From positions 1-64,000 of the forward strand of contig MEQB01000064.1 of NCBI GenBank assembly GCA_001770015.1: a stretch of 64,000 bases of DNA, written 5' to 3'. This DNA comes from Bdellovibrionales bacterium RIFOXYC1_FULL_37_79. GTDB lineage: Bacteria > Bdellovibrionota > Bacteriovoracia > Bacteriovoracales > Bacteriovoracaceae. The position numbers and the translations under genes are program-made. Below are positions 51,546-59,614 of this stretch, piece by piece. How positions within the stretch are numbered: the stretch's first letter is position 1; every line of letters begins with the position of its first letter. Below the pieces are notes generated by a model. The model was not told the DNA's origin. It made no database searches and saw nothing but the letters and a program-made list of their open reading frames with translations.

Positions 51546-53489
51546 ATGAAAAGATATTTTTTGACTTTTGTGACACTCTTTTCACTTATTTACAATCAAG
51601 TCGGTTGGGCGGTTAATTTTCAGCAAGCGGTAAGACCATTGGCCGAGATGGTTCTCACTTATAATAGTATGAGAACAGATCCGTTATCGTTTACTAAGAG
51701 TATGGACAGCCGTGACAGTCGGGTCTATCGGGATATTTTAAAAAAGGGAAATGTTTCGCAACTTCCAGAGATCACCAGGATCCAGGAAGGGGTTTATCAG
51801 TTAATCGTGGGAGAAGATCGGGTTATTTTTGATGAGAAGAATTGGAATAATCGGATTATTATTGTCAATGCTTTTGCCATTGCCCTCTCCAAGATTAAAA
51901 ATTTGAATCAATTAATGGAGACGCTCGGAAAGGTGCTTTCTGGTAAAGAAAAAACGACCAGTATTTTTGAGCAAATCAGGGATTTTTTCTTCACACCAGT
52001 TATGGCAGGGATAACTAGCTCAACGCCATCATCTACCTCTTGGCTAACTCCCGGCAAAGCGATCATTGGAGCAGGCTTGCTGGCCGCTTTGGGTATTGGC
52101 TTTCTGGTTTATAAAAATAAGGATAATGATAAAAAATCAAGTTCAACTTCTAACGCAAAATCAACGTTAGGCTCAACCTCGATCGGGGGAGGAGTGGCAG
52201 GAAAAACTTTATCTGTTTCGGAAGTGGGAGCCTCCCAGGACCATGGTTTTTTTGCAATTGAAGAGTTTAATGGTGCTCTTTTTGCGGGATCTTTTGGTTA
52301 TGCAAAAAGACAGATGATCTATAAGGTTGAACCATTTGGTCCAGTTAGCCCAGGATTTACGGTTCGGGAGTCAGTGTGCGCTTTAAAATCATTTAATGGA
52401 TCACTTATTGCCAATACAGAAAGTGATGGTTTGATTTATAAATCAACAGATGGAAGTAATTGGCAAAAAGTTCATGATGGTGGAGGGCCTGTCGGTTGCG
52501 CTTTGGCCGTACATAAGGATTATATTTATGCAGCCAGTGCCAATCCCAATGAGAGCAATAAACCAAGTTATATTTATCGTTCAAAAGATGGATCATCTTG
52601 GGAAAAAGTCTATGATGGCGGTAAAAAAGTGGAATATATAAGAGAGCTGGTTTCTTATGGTGATAATGTTTATGCATTTTATGTCACAGATCAAAATAAT
52701 ACTTTTATGCTTAAATCAGCTGATGGGCAAAAATGGGATAAATCGAGTACTCCGGCCAGAATGTTCAGAGGAAGGGTTCATAAAGGTTTATTGTATCTTA
52801 CCAGTGCAGGGGCGCACTCTGGGGGTGCTTCTGGAATATGGAAGTATGATGGAAGCAGTTTTACTCAAGTTCACGCAGTTCCGGGTAAAAGCCATGTCAG
52901 TAATATAATTGGGGCAGGAAATGATCTCATCGCTATAACTACCAAGCAATGGAAGGGCCACGGTGGTGGAGCATCCATTCTGGTTTCTTGTGGTGGTGAT
53001 AGTAATTGGACGGAGAAGAAAGTATTTAATGAAACTGAAAGTTGGGGCCTGGCCGTTAAAGATGGTTCTGTATATGTTGGTACCAAGGAAGACGGTGGTG
53101 GAGGAAAACTTTACAAGTTTCAAGGAATTTGTAGTGGGGCCTCAGTTACTGAAACGGCCAGTTCTTCAGGGACCGCTGATCCAGATGCAAAAGCTTGTAA
53201 TCAAGTAGAGGGCTTTGTTTGGAAGATGAATAAACAAGGAAATCTGGCAGTGGTTATGAATAAAGCTGATCAAGGGTGCAAGGCAATTGTTAATGGAAGA
53301 AATCCTGACGAATGTAAAAAGCTGGATAATGGCGATAATCGGCCATTTTGCAGACACTATCAAAGCCCGGGTAGTTTCCAATCGCCGGCTACAGTGGAAG
53401 TCAATTGTAATGGATCGGTTAAATACAAGGTAAATATTCCAGCAACAGGCCAGCGCTGTGCTTTCTATCCTGGTGGCTGGGGCGATTAA
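51546..53489 (+). CDS. Secreted modular protein with Asp-box beta-propeller
   Basis: A 647-residue product. A signal peptide (MKRYFLTFVTLFSLIYNQVGWA) is followed by a conserved segment (RPLAEMVLTYNSMR to GKVLSGKEKTTS). Next comes a hydrophobic helix (AIIGAGLLAALGIGFLVYK), a Ser/Thr-rich linker and a beta-propeller with at least three Asp-box repeats: STDGSNW (about 300), SKDGSSW (about 345) and SADGQKW (about 390). A C-terminal Cys-rich domain begins with GFVWKMNKQGN and ends FYPGGWGD. N- and C-terminal parts are shared with the next gene. ATG 51546 has GGGGGA upstream; longer frames add no signal peptide. The role is unknown. Confidence 0.75.
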   Translation: MKRYFLTFVTLFSLIYNQVGWAVNFQQAVRPLAEMVLTYNSMRTDPLSFTKSMDSRDSRVYRDILKKGNVSQLPEITRIQEGVYQLIVGEDRVIFDEKNWNNRIIIVNAFAIALSKIKNLNQLMETLGKVLSGKEKTTSIFEQIRDFFFTPVMAGITSSTPSSTSWLTPGKAIIGAGLLAALGIGFLVYKNKDNDKKSSSTSNAKSTLGSTSIGGGVAGKTLSVSEVGASQDHGFFAIEEFNGALFAGSFGYAKRQMIYKVEPFGPVSPGFTVRESVCALKSFNGSLIANTESDGLIYKSTDGSNWQKVHDGGGPVGCALAVHKDYIYAASANPNESNKPSYIYRSKDGSSWEKVYDGGKKVEYIRELVSYGDNVYAFYVTDQNNTFMLKSADGQKWDKSSTPARMFRGRVHKGLLYLTSAGAHSGGASGIWKYDGSSFTQVHAVPGKSHVSNIIGAGNDLIAITTKQWKGHGGGASILVSCGGDSNWTEKKVFNETESWGLAVKDGSVYVGTKEDGGGGKLYKFQGICSGASVTETASSSGTADPDAKACNQVEGFVWKMNKQGNLAVVMNKADQGCKAIVNGRNPDECKKLDNGDNRPFCRHYQSPGSFQSPATVEVNCNGSVKYKVNIPATGQRCAFYPGGWGD

Positions 53490-53521
53490 AAAAGACGCAT
53501 ATGTGAGAGGGGGAGGGATTG

Positions 53522-54463
53522 ATGAGAAATTATATTGTGACGATGGTTACTTTGTTTTCGCTTATGTTCAATCAGATTGTTTTGGCCGCTGCTGGTGCCG
53601 GACAGGCCTTAAGACCACTTAATGAAATGGTCTCAAGCTATAATAGCATGAGAAACAATCCGTCTTTGTTTTTGGACAGTCTGGACAAGGATAGCAAGAA
53701 GGTCTATCAGGATATTTTAAAACAAGGGAAGATTAAAGAGCTTCCCGAACTGGTTAAAGTTAAAGAGGGTACTTATCAACTGCAAGTTGGTGAGGATAAA
53801 GTTATTTTTGATGAACAAAATTGGAATCAAAAAAAGATTATTATCAATAATTTTTCTATCGACTTATCCAAAATTACCAGCGTTCATCAACTTCTAGAAA
53901 CGCTTAATCAAGTGCTTTCAAAGAAATCCAAGACCACCAGTATGTTGCAATTCCTGGGAAATTTTTTAATTCCCAGCGCCCTGGGTGTGGTTTTGGGGTG
54001 GAATAAAACAACTGGGTGGCTTGTGGCAGGTATGTTGGCAGTTTTAGGGGTGGGGTATATGGTTTATAAGGATCAAAAGAACGATAAGAGCTCCTCAAAC
54101 AGTTCCGGTAATCCTGCTGTTTCCGTTACTACACCTGATCCGACTCCGGCTATGAGTGGTGACGGGAAAAGTTGTAGCCAATCGGTGGGATTTGTTTGGA
54201 AAATGAATAAGAGCGGTAATACCGCTGTCCTAGTGAATAAAAAGTACTCCAAGTGTAGTGTTAGAACCAATGGAAAATCGCCTAACATACCTGGTGGGGT
54301 GTTGGATGATGGACGTCCTTATTTCCGATATAAGGGGCATCCGACCCAATTTGGCCCAACCGCCAAAGTGGAGGTGGTTTGTAATAGTAAAATAGAGGAG
54401 ACCATCAATATCCCGGATACTGGAAAAAGATGTTCTTACTACCCAGGTGGTTGGGGCGACTGA
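53522..54463 (+). CDS. Paralog of the propeller protein lacking the propeller
   Basis: A 313-residue product. It repeats the first gene's layout without the propeller: signal peptide (IVTMVTLFSLMFNQIVLA), the RPLNEMVSSYNSMRNN to LNQVLSKKSKTTS region, a hydrophobic segment (LVAGMLAVLGVGYMVYK), a Ser/Pro linker, then the Cys domain GFVWKMNKSGN ending YYPGGWGD. GGGGGAGG precedes ATG 53522; TTG 53519 is one codon earlier. The gap to the first gene is 32 bp, and a terminator follows. Gene duplication with domain gain or loss is the simplest reading. Confidence 0.78.
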   Translation: MRNYIVTMVTLFSLMFNQIVLAAAGAGQALRPLNEMVSSYNSMRNNPSLFLDSLDKDSKKVYQDILKQGKIKELPELVKVKEGTYQLQVGEDKVIFDEQNWNQKKIIINNFSIDLSKITSVHQLLETLNQVLSKKSKTTSMLQFLGNFLIPSALGVVLGWNKTTGWLVAGMLAVLGVGYMVYKDQKNDKSSSNSSGNPAVSVTTPDPTPAMSGDGKSCSQSVGFVWKMNKSGNTAVLVNKKYSKCSVRTNGKSPNIPGGVLDDGRPYFRYKGHPTQFGPTAKVEVVCNSKIEETINIPDTGKRCSYYPGGWGD

Positions 54464-54487
54464 GAATGAGTTTTAATTAGTCAGAGT

Positions 54488-54528
54488 AAAGGTCTTAAAC
54501 TTCTCAAAGGGTTTAAGACCTTTTTTTT
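54488..54528 (+). terminator. Rho-independent terminator after the paralog pair
   Basis: AAAGGTCTTAAAC (54488-54500) pairs perfectly with GTTTAAGACCTTT (54511-54523). The stem of 13 bp has a 10-nt loop and is followed by T8 (54521-54528, partly in the stem). Confidence 0.92.
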
Positions 54529-54649
54529 ACATGGGTGGATAGTTGACTAAAATGATAGGGCCTAGTAATCCCTATTTTTCAAAACCAAAGTCATCTGTTT
54601 TAGGATAAAATAAAATATACATTCTTTATATACAACGAAGGACAAGTGA

Positions 54650-57487
54650 ATGCAGTTAGTGATCGTGAAAGATTATTTTGAAATGTCTAAAACCGCTTCC
54701 AAGATGATTGTTAATGAAATTAATAAAAGGAAAAGTCCGGTGCTGGCACTTCCAACTGGTGATACTCCGATCAATATGTATAAGGAGCTGGTACTGGCGT
54801 ATAAAAAGGACTTGCTGGATTTTTCCAAGGTGATTGCATTTAATCTGGATGAATATCTAGGGCTGTCGCATGATCATTGGGGCAGCTACGCATTCTTCAT
54901 GCATAATAGGCTTTATTCGAAGGTAAATATTTTAAAAGAAAATTGCTTTATTCCAAATGGATTAACCCGTAATATAAAAAAAGAGTGCCAAAGATATGAG
55001 CAGGAAATTGAAAAAGTTGGCGGCATTGATCTGGCGGTACTTGGGATTGGAATCAACGGGCATATTGGATTTAATGAACCCGGAACATTGTTTAATACTA
55101 AGACTCATCTGACCACGTTGTCCCAAGACACCATCGAAAATAATCTGCATAATTTTTCCAATCAAAAAGAGATTCCCAAATCGGCGATTACCATGGGAAT
55201 TGGTACCATTATGAAGGCCAAGCAAATTATTCTGCTGGCCAGTGGTCCGCATAAAGCGGAAGCGATTAGCAGATTATTTAATGATCCGGTCTCCACTAAA
55301 TTTCCAGCTTCCATCTTGCAAACTCATGGCAATGTGACGGTGATTGTGGATGAAATGGCGGCGACGGGACTTAAAAATACCGGTTATAACGATAAAACAT
55401 TTTGTGATTTTACTATTTATGATGAACAGTCCCTACCAAAAAATAAGAATATCTTAATTTTTTCACCCCATCCCGATGATAGTTCAATCAGCGCTGGTGG
55501 AACGATTACCTTATTATCCCAAAACAATAAAGTGGAGATTATCGTCATGACCCAGGGGCATCGGGCCTTTATTCCCGGACTGACCAAAGCGGAAAAAATC
55601 AAACAAAGGATCATTGAAGCGAAAAATGAAGCTGCCCAGTTGGGAGCCGCATGCACCTGCCTGGCTCTTTCGTTTTATGACAAGGGAAAAATTAATAAAA
55701 ATGACATTAAAACAGTTGCGGATCTGTTAAAAAAGAAAAAGCCAGATATTATTTTTTTAGCCCCCAGGGAAGATCATCACCCCACGCATCGGCAAAGTAC
55801 CGAAATTATCATGAGTGCACTCAAGGAATATCAAAAAGAAAAAACCAATGTGATGGAGCTTTGGCATTTCGAAACTCCATGGTCCATGTTCTCTCCAGGG
55901 GATTTCAACGCCGTGGTGGGCCTTTCTAAAAAAGTTATTTTAAATAAAGTCAGGGCAATCAAAATGCATAAAAGCCAGATCGAGCGAACGCCTTTTGACA
56001 AGGTCTCTCAAGCGATGGCGCTCATGAGAGCGGCAGTCGTTCCAGAACAAATCCTTGGTACTTACGGACAAGTGCCTTCCAAATTTGCTAGTTTTGCAGA
56101 GATTTTTTCTATCAAAAGATTTAATCCTGGCAAAGGTTTTGTGGAATCAGTCTCAGGCATTCGGGGAATATTTGGCATGGATTTGACCGAGGAAGTCGCC
56201 GAATCCTATGCGTATTCCTATGGACTTTGGCTGGGAAACAAAATCAAACAAACTCCCAAAGTGGCACTGGGAAGGGATACCCGACCTTCAGGTATGCTTT
56301 TAATTAAAGCGGTTATCAAGGGGCTGGAAAAGGCCAAGTGCCATATCTATAATATCAATATTGCCACCACTCCGCTTTTGCAGTTTGAGGTGAAAAACCA
56401 ACGTTGTGATGGAGGAGTCATTATTACCGCCAGTCATAATGAGCCGGATTGGAATGGACTGAAATTCTTTTGGAAAGATGGCCGGATTTTGAAACAAGAA
56501 TACATGAGTGAGGTAATTGAAAATTTTCATATTGAGCAGGAAAACAGGGATAAGGACAAGGAAATTACTTTTTCAGATGATTATATAGATTATGTTTTAA
56601 ATCATTTAGGGAAAAAAATTGTTAATAAAATCAGGAAGGCAAAATTAAAAATTGTGGTTGATCCAAACGGTGGGGCCATGATTGTGGTTATTAAAAAGAT
56701 CTTTAAGGCCATTGGTATCGAAACGATTGAACTTAATATGGACCTGGGAGTTTTTGGACATCAGGTTGAACCCACCAAAGAAGCACTAAAACATCTGGCG
56801 CCCATTATCAAACAACATAAGGCCCATTTGGGAGTTGGCTGGGATTGTGATGGTGATCGTGTGGAGATTATTTTGCCCAACGGTCATTTTATCTCTGGTC
56901 ACTATATCCTAGCACTGGTGGTTGACAGTATTTTAAAGAAAATAAAAATAGGAAAAGGTAGCGTGGTGACCAGTTGTGCCACCTCGCAAGTGGTTTATGA
57001 TATTGCTAAAAAGCACTATGCACATTTTATAGAAACGGATGTAGGTGAAGCCAATGTCATGGAAAAAATTCATGAGACCAATGCGAATGTCGGTGGAGAG
57101 GGCTCCTGCGGGGGAGGGATTATTCCACCGAGTTCTGGTCGTGATGGAATTCTTACGCTTTTTGAAATCCTGGGTTTGACGGTATCCATGAATAAAAAAC
57201 TTAGTGAAATTTTAAGATCCTATCCCCGCTATTTTACTATAAATAAAAATATTAAAATCAATAAAAATATTTTTAAAAAATTAGAAGATGCCATCAAGAA
57301 AAATTATAAGGACATGGAAATAAAAAAATTTGGTCAAACTTCCATCAAAGTATATTTTCCCGATCATGCCTTTGTGCTATTTAGAATTTCCAAAACTGAA
57401 ACTTCTATTTTAAGAATTATCGTGGACTCCACCTCGCTTGAGCGTTCGACGAATATAATTCAGGAGGCAATTGGACTTATTTCGTAA
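54650..57487 (+). CDS. Three-domain fusion: NagB-like / PIG-L-like / phosphohexomutase-like
   Basis: A 945-residue protein. Residues 1-250 are a glucosamine-6-phosphate deaminase (NagB) domain: ALPTGDTP, FNLDEYLG, GIGINGHIGFNEPGT. Residues about 266-485 are a PIG-L/LmbE deacetylase-like domain with FSPHPDDSSISAGG and EDHHPTHRQS metal ligands. From about 496 to the end is an alpha-D-phosphohexomutase: SGIRGIFG, GRDTRPSG, catalytic Ser in ITASHNEPDWNG, metal loop DCDGDR and GGEGSCGGG near the sugar site. NagB-PIG-L fusions are known; a third mutase domain is unusual. It could channel amino-sugar phosphates. The next gene overlaps it by 17 bp. Confidence 0.93.
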   Translation: MQLVIVKDYFEMSKTASKMIVNEINKRKSPVLALPTGDTPINMYKELVLAYKKDLLDFSKVIAFNLDEYLGLSHDHWGSYAFFMHNRLYSKVNILKENCFIPNGLTRNIKKECQRYEQEIEKVGGIDLAVLGIGINGHIGFNEPGTLFNTKTHLTTLSQDTIENNLHNFSNQKEIPKSAITMGIGTIMKAKQIILLASGPHKAEAISRLFNDPVSTKFPASILQTHGNVTVIVDEMAATGLKNTGYNDKTFCDFTIYDEQSLPKNKNILIFSPHPDDSSISAGGTITLLSQNNKVEIIVMTQGHRAFIPGLTKAEKIKQRIIEAKNEAAQLGAACTCLALSFYDKGKINKNDIKTVADLLKKKKPDIIFLAPREDHHPTHRQSTEIIMSALKEYQKEKTNVMELWHFETPWSMFSPGDFNAVVGLSKKVILNKVRAIKMHKSQIERTPFDKVSQAMALMRAAVVPEQILGTYGQVPSKFASFAEIFSIKRFNPGKGFVESVSGIRGIFGMDLTEEVAESYAYSYGLWLGNKIKQTPKVALGRDTRPSGMLLIKAVIKGLEKAKCHIYNINIATTPLLQFEVKNQRCDGGVIITASHNEPDWNGLKFFWKDGRILKQEYMSEVIENFHIEQENRDKDKEITFSDDYIDYVLNHLGKKIVNKIRKAKLKIVVDPNGGAMIVVIKKIFKAIGIETIELNMDLGVFGHQVEPTKEALKHLAPIIKQHKAHLGVGWDCDGDRVEIILPNGHFISGHYILALVVDSILKKIKIGKGSVVTSCATSQVVYDIAKKHYAHFIETDVGEANVMEKIHETNANVGGEGSCGGGIIPPSSGRDGILTLFEILGLTVSMNKKLSEILRSYPRYFTINKNIKINKNIFKKLEDAIKKNYKDMEIKKFGQTSIKVYFPDHAFVLFRISKTETSILRIIVDSTSLERSTNIIQEAIGLIS

Positions 57488-58397
57488 TTTTATGAAGATA
57501 TTATTAATAATTATTTTTTTAAACTTAGTAATGGGGGTATCAATGTCAACTACCAAAAGCAGTGAGGTTTATGCTGACTGTTCAAGATTGATCGTTAGTA
57601 CCACCAACCCCCTAGATTACCGAATCAATCTTGATTTGGTGTTTAAAAAGATAGAAAATTTCAAACATCAGTATGGTGCTCAAATACACACCAAGATTTT
57701 GGGACAGTCGGATGGTGAACCGGTTTATCGTATTGATCTGCCCGGACATGGGCCTTTGAAAAAGAAAAAAGTGGTGCTCACCGCAGGTATTCATGGAAAT
57801 GAACCTATAGGAGTGGAGGTAGTGCTTTCGATTATTGATCAGTTGGTCCATAATACCAAGCTTCGCAATGAATATGATTTTATTTTTTTTCCCACCTTAA
57901 ACCCGGGGGGGCTTAGAAATAACAAGCGATTCACCAATGATCTGGTGGAAATGAATGCCACCTTTGTGAAGGGCCAAGAAGGTAAAGTAGCCTTGATGAT
58001 TAAAAATTCAATGCAACCCGAAGAAGAAATTTATAAGGCCCTTGATCTGCATGAGGCTGTTAGTCAAAATGGCTTTTTTTTTATTAGCTCGAATCAAAAT
58101 GATGATGCTTTGCTTAAACGAGTGGTTGCGGAAATACCGAAGGAGTATGTTCTTCGGTCAAGTGATAATGTTTATCCCCAATCATTACGCTCCGTCTCAG
58201 ACCCTGCGAAAATAGCCTATATTTTAAAGGCCCCGGGAGAAGCCATTTCTTTAAATCCAGGCACTATGAAGGATTACTGGTCGGAAGTTTTCAAGGCAAA
58301 AGATTCTTATACGGTGGAATCTCCTAAAAAACTGGATTACAAAACTAAAAAAGAGATTTATATGAAGGCTGTACAAAGCTTTTTGAATAATTTGTAA
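57471..58397 (+). CDS. Exported M14-type hydrolase (succinylglutamate desuccinylase-like)
   Basis: A 308-residue zinc hydrolase. Hydrophobic start MKILLIIIFLNLVMGVS fits a signal peptide. TAGIHGNEPIGVEV gives the HxxE metal pair, FPTLNPGGLRNNKR the Asn-Pro-Gly-Gly-Arg block, and LDLHEA the third His. This order resembles AstE/aspartoacylase-like members and other M14 peptidases. The start TTG 57471 is close behind AGGAGG but with only 3-nt spacing; ATG 57492 is an alternative. It overlaps the end of the fusion gene, so the two may be coupled. Substrate unknown. Confidence 0.8.
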   Translation: MDLFRNFMKILLIIIFLNLVMGVSMSTTKSSEVYADCSRLIVSTTNPLDYRINLDLVFKKIENFKHQYGAQIHTKILGQSDGEPVYRIDLPGHGPLKKKKVVLTAGIHGNEPIGVEVVLSIIDQLVHNTKLRNEYDFIFFPTLNPGGLRNNKRFTNDLVEMNATFVKGQEGKVALMIKNSMQPEEEIYKALDLHEAVSQNGFFFISSNQNDDALLKRVVAEIPKEYVLRSSDNVYPQSLRSVSDPAKIAYILKAPGEAISLNPGTMKDYWSEVFKAKDSYTVESPKKLDYKTKKEIYMKAVQSFLNNL

Positions 58398-58519
58398 GAA
58401 ATTGATAGAAGACATGATTTAATTAAAAAGAATATACTCATAAAATGATCTGCTTTGAATTTTTTATCAACATTCAATAAGTTTAGATATATGATAGCGG
58501 GCGATCCATGGAGGGAACA

Positions 58520-59614
58520 ATGACTATTCTTCACCAATTTTCTTTGATCATTATTATACTGGCAAGTTTTTATTCGAAAGCCATTTTATCATCGGAACCA
58601 TTACCCAATTGGATAGATCCAATCAGAGAAAAAAGTGATGGGGCGGCACCCAAGCATTTTATTATACCCTCTCCTCCCTCCGAGTCGTTTCGTTTGGTGG
58701 CAGAGTATGAAAAGGCTAAAGCAGTGGTCCTTGGTTGGAGTGGATACACTTCAATGCTTTTAGAAATTGCTAAAGCGGCTGGGAGCGAGGGGAACGCTGA
58801 GATCTGGGTGTTATCAGGCCCTGATTCTATTCCGGCTATTCCTGCCGATAAACATATTAAACTTCCATGTCCATTAAATACAGTCTGGATGCGAGATTAT
58901 GGGCCATTTGGTATAACTGAATCCACTAATAGCCTGGGAGTGGTTGATTCAGTTTATAGACACTATGCTTATCGCCGTCTGGATGATCAGGTTCCAACCT
59001 GTATTGCCCACGAGCAAAATATTGATGTGTTTGCCATGAACTTGATTTTAGATGGAGGTAATTTGCTGGTGGATCGCCACGGTAATCTCTTTATGACGAA
59101 AAGGACTTATGATTGGAATAATACTAAAACCAAAGAAGAGGTAGATAATCTTCTTATGGAATATTTCAAGGTTAAAAAGATTCATGCCTTGGATTACGCC
59201 GGATACCCGAACTATCCTGCTGATGGAACCGGTCATATTGATATGTTTGTAAAGCTTTTAAACGATGATACCGTGTTGATTGCGGAGAGTGAAAATGAGC
59301 CTTTCAAATCCAATGGTCAAAAGGCCTTTGAATATTTTAAAGGATTGAAAACTCCAAGCGGTGGTGATTATAAAATTCTGCGCATCAAAGGATGGAGCAG
59401 AAGTGGCACCTGGTATACTTATACGAATTCGCTTATTGTAAATAATGTTGTTTTGGTTCCTTCTTTTTCGGCTTATTCGAATGAAAATCAGAAGGCCATT
59501 GGTATTTATCAGGAAGGAATGCCAAATGTCAAAGTACAGTTAATCAATTCGGATAGTTCAATTTCCGCAGGAGGCGCTATTCACTGTGTGACTCAATTGA
59601 TTCCGGCGATCTAA
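58520..59614 (+). CDS. Secreted agmatine deiminase / peptidyl-arginine deiminase family enzyme
   Basis: A 364-residue member of the PF04371-type guanidino-group-modifying enzymes. Motifs: TVWMRDYGPFG, LDGGNLLVD, GTGHIDMFVK and, at the C-terminus, GGAIHCVTQ with the nucleophilic Cys. Unlike cytoplasmic agmatine deiminases it has a signal peptide (ILHQFSLIIIILASFYSKAILS). ATG 58520 follows GGAGG; an upstream ATG at 58508 would hide that site. It could act on agmatine or on arginine side chains outside the cell; the sequence does not decide. The stop overlaps the end of the GH15 gene on the other strand. Confidence 0.88.
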   Translation: MTILHQFSLIIIILASFYSKAILSSEPLPNWIDPIREKSDGAAPKHFIIPSPPSESFRLVAEYEKAKAVVLGWSGYTSMLLEIAKAAGSEGNAEIWVLSGPDSIPAIPADKHIKLPCPLNTVWMRDYGPFGITESTNSLGVVDSVYRHYAYRRLDDQVPTCIAHEQNIDVFAMNLILDGGNLLVDRHGNLFMTKRTYDWNNTKTKEEVDNLLMEYFKVKKIHALDYAGYPNYPADGTGHIDMFVKLLNDDTVLIAESENEPFKSNGQKAFEYFKGLKTPSGGDYKILRIKGWSRSGTWYTYTNSLIVNNVVLVPSFSAYSNENQKAIGIYQEGMPNVKVQLINSDSSISAGGAIHCVTQLIPAI

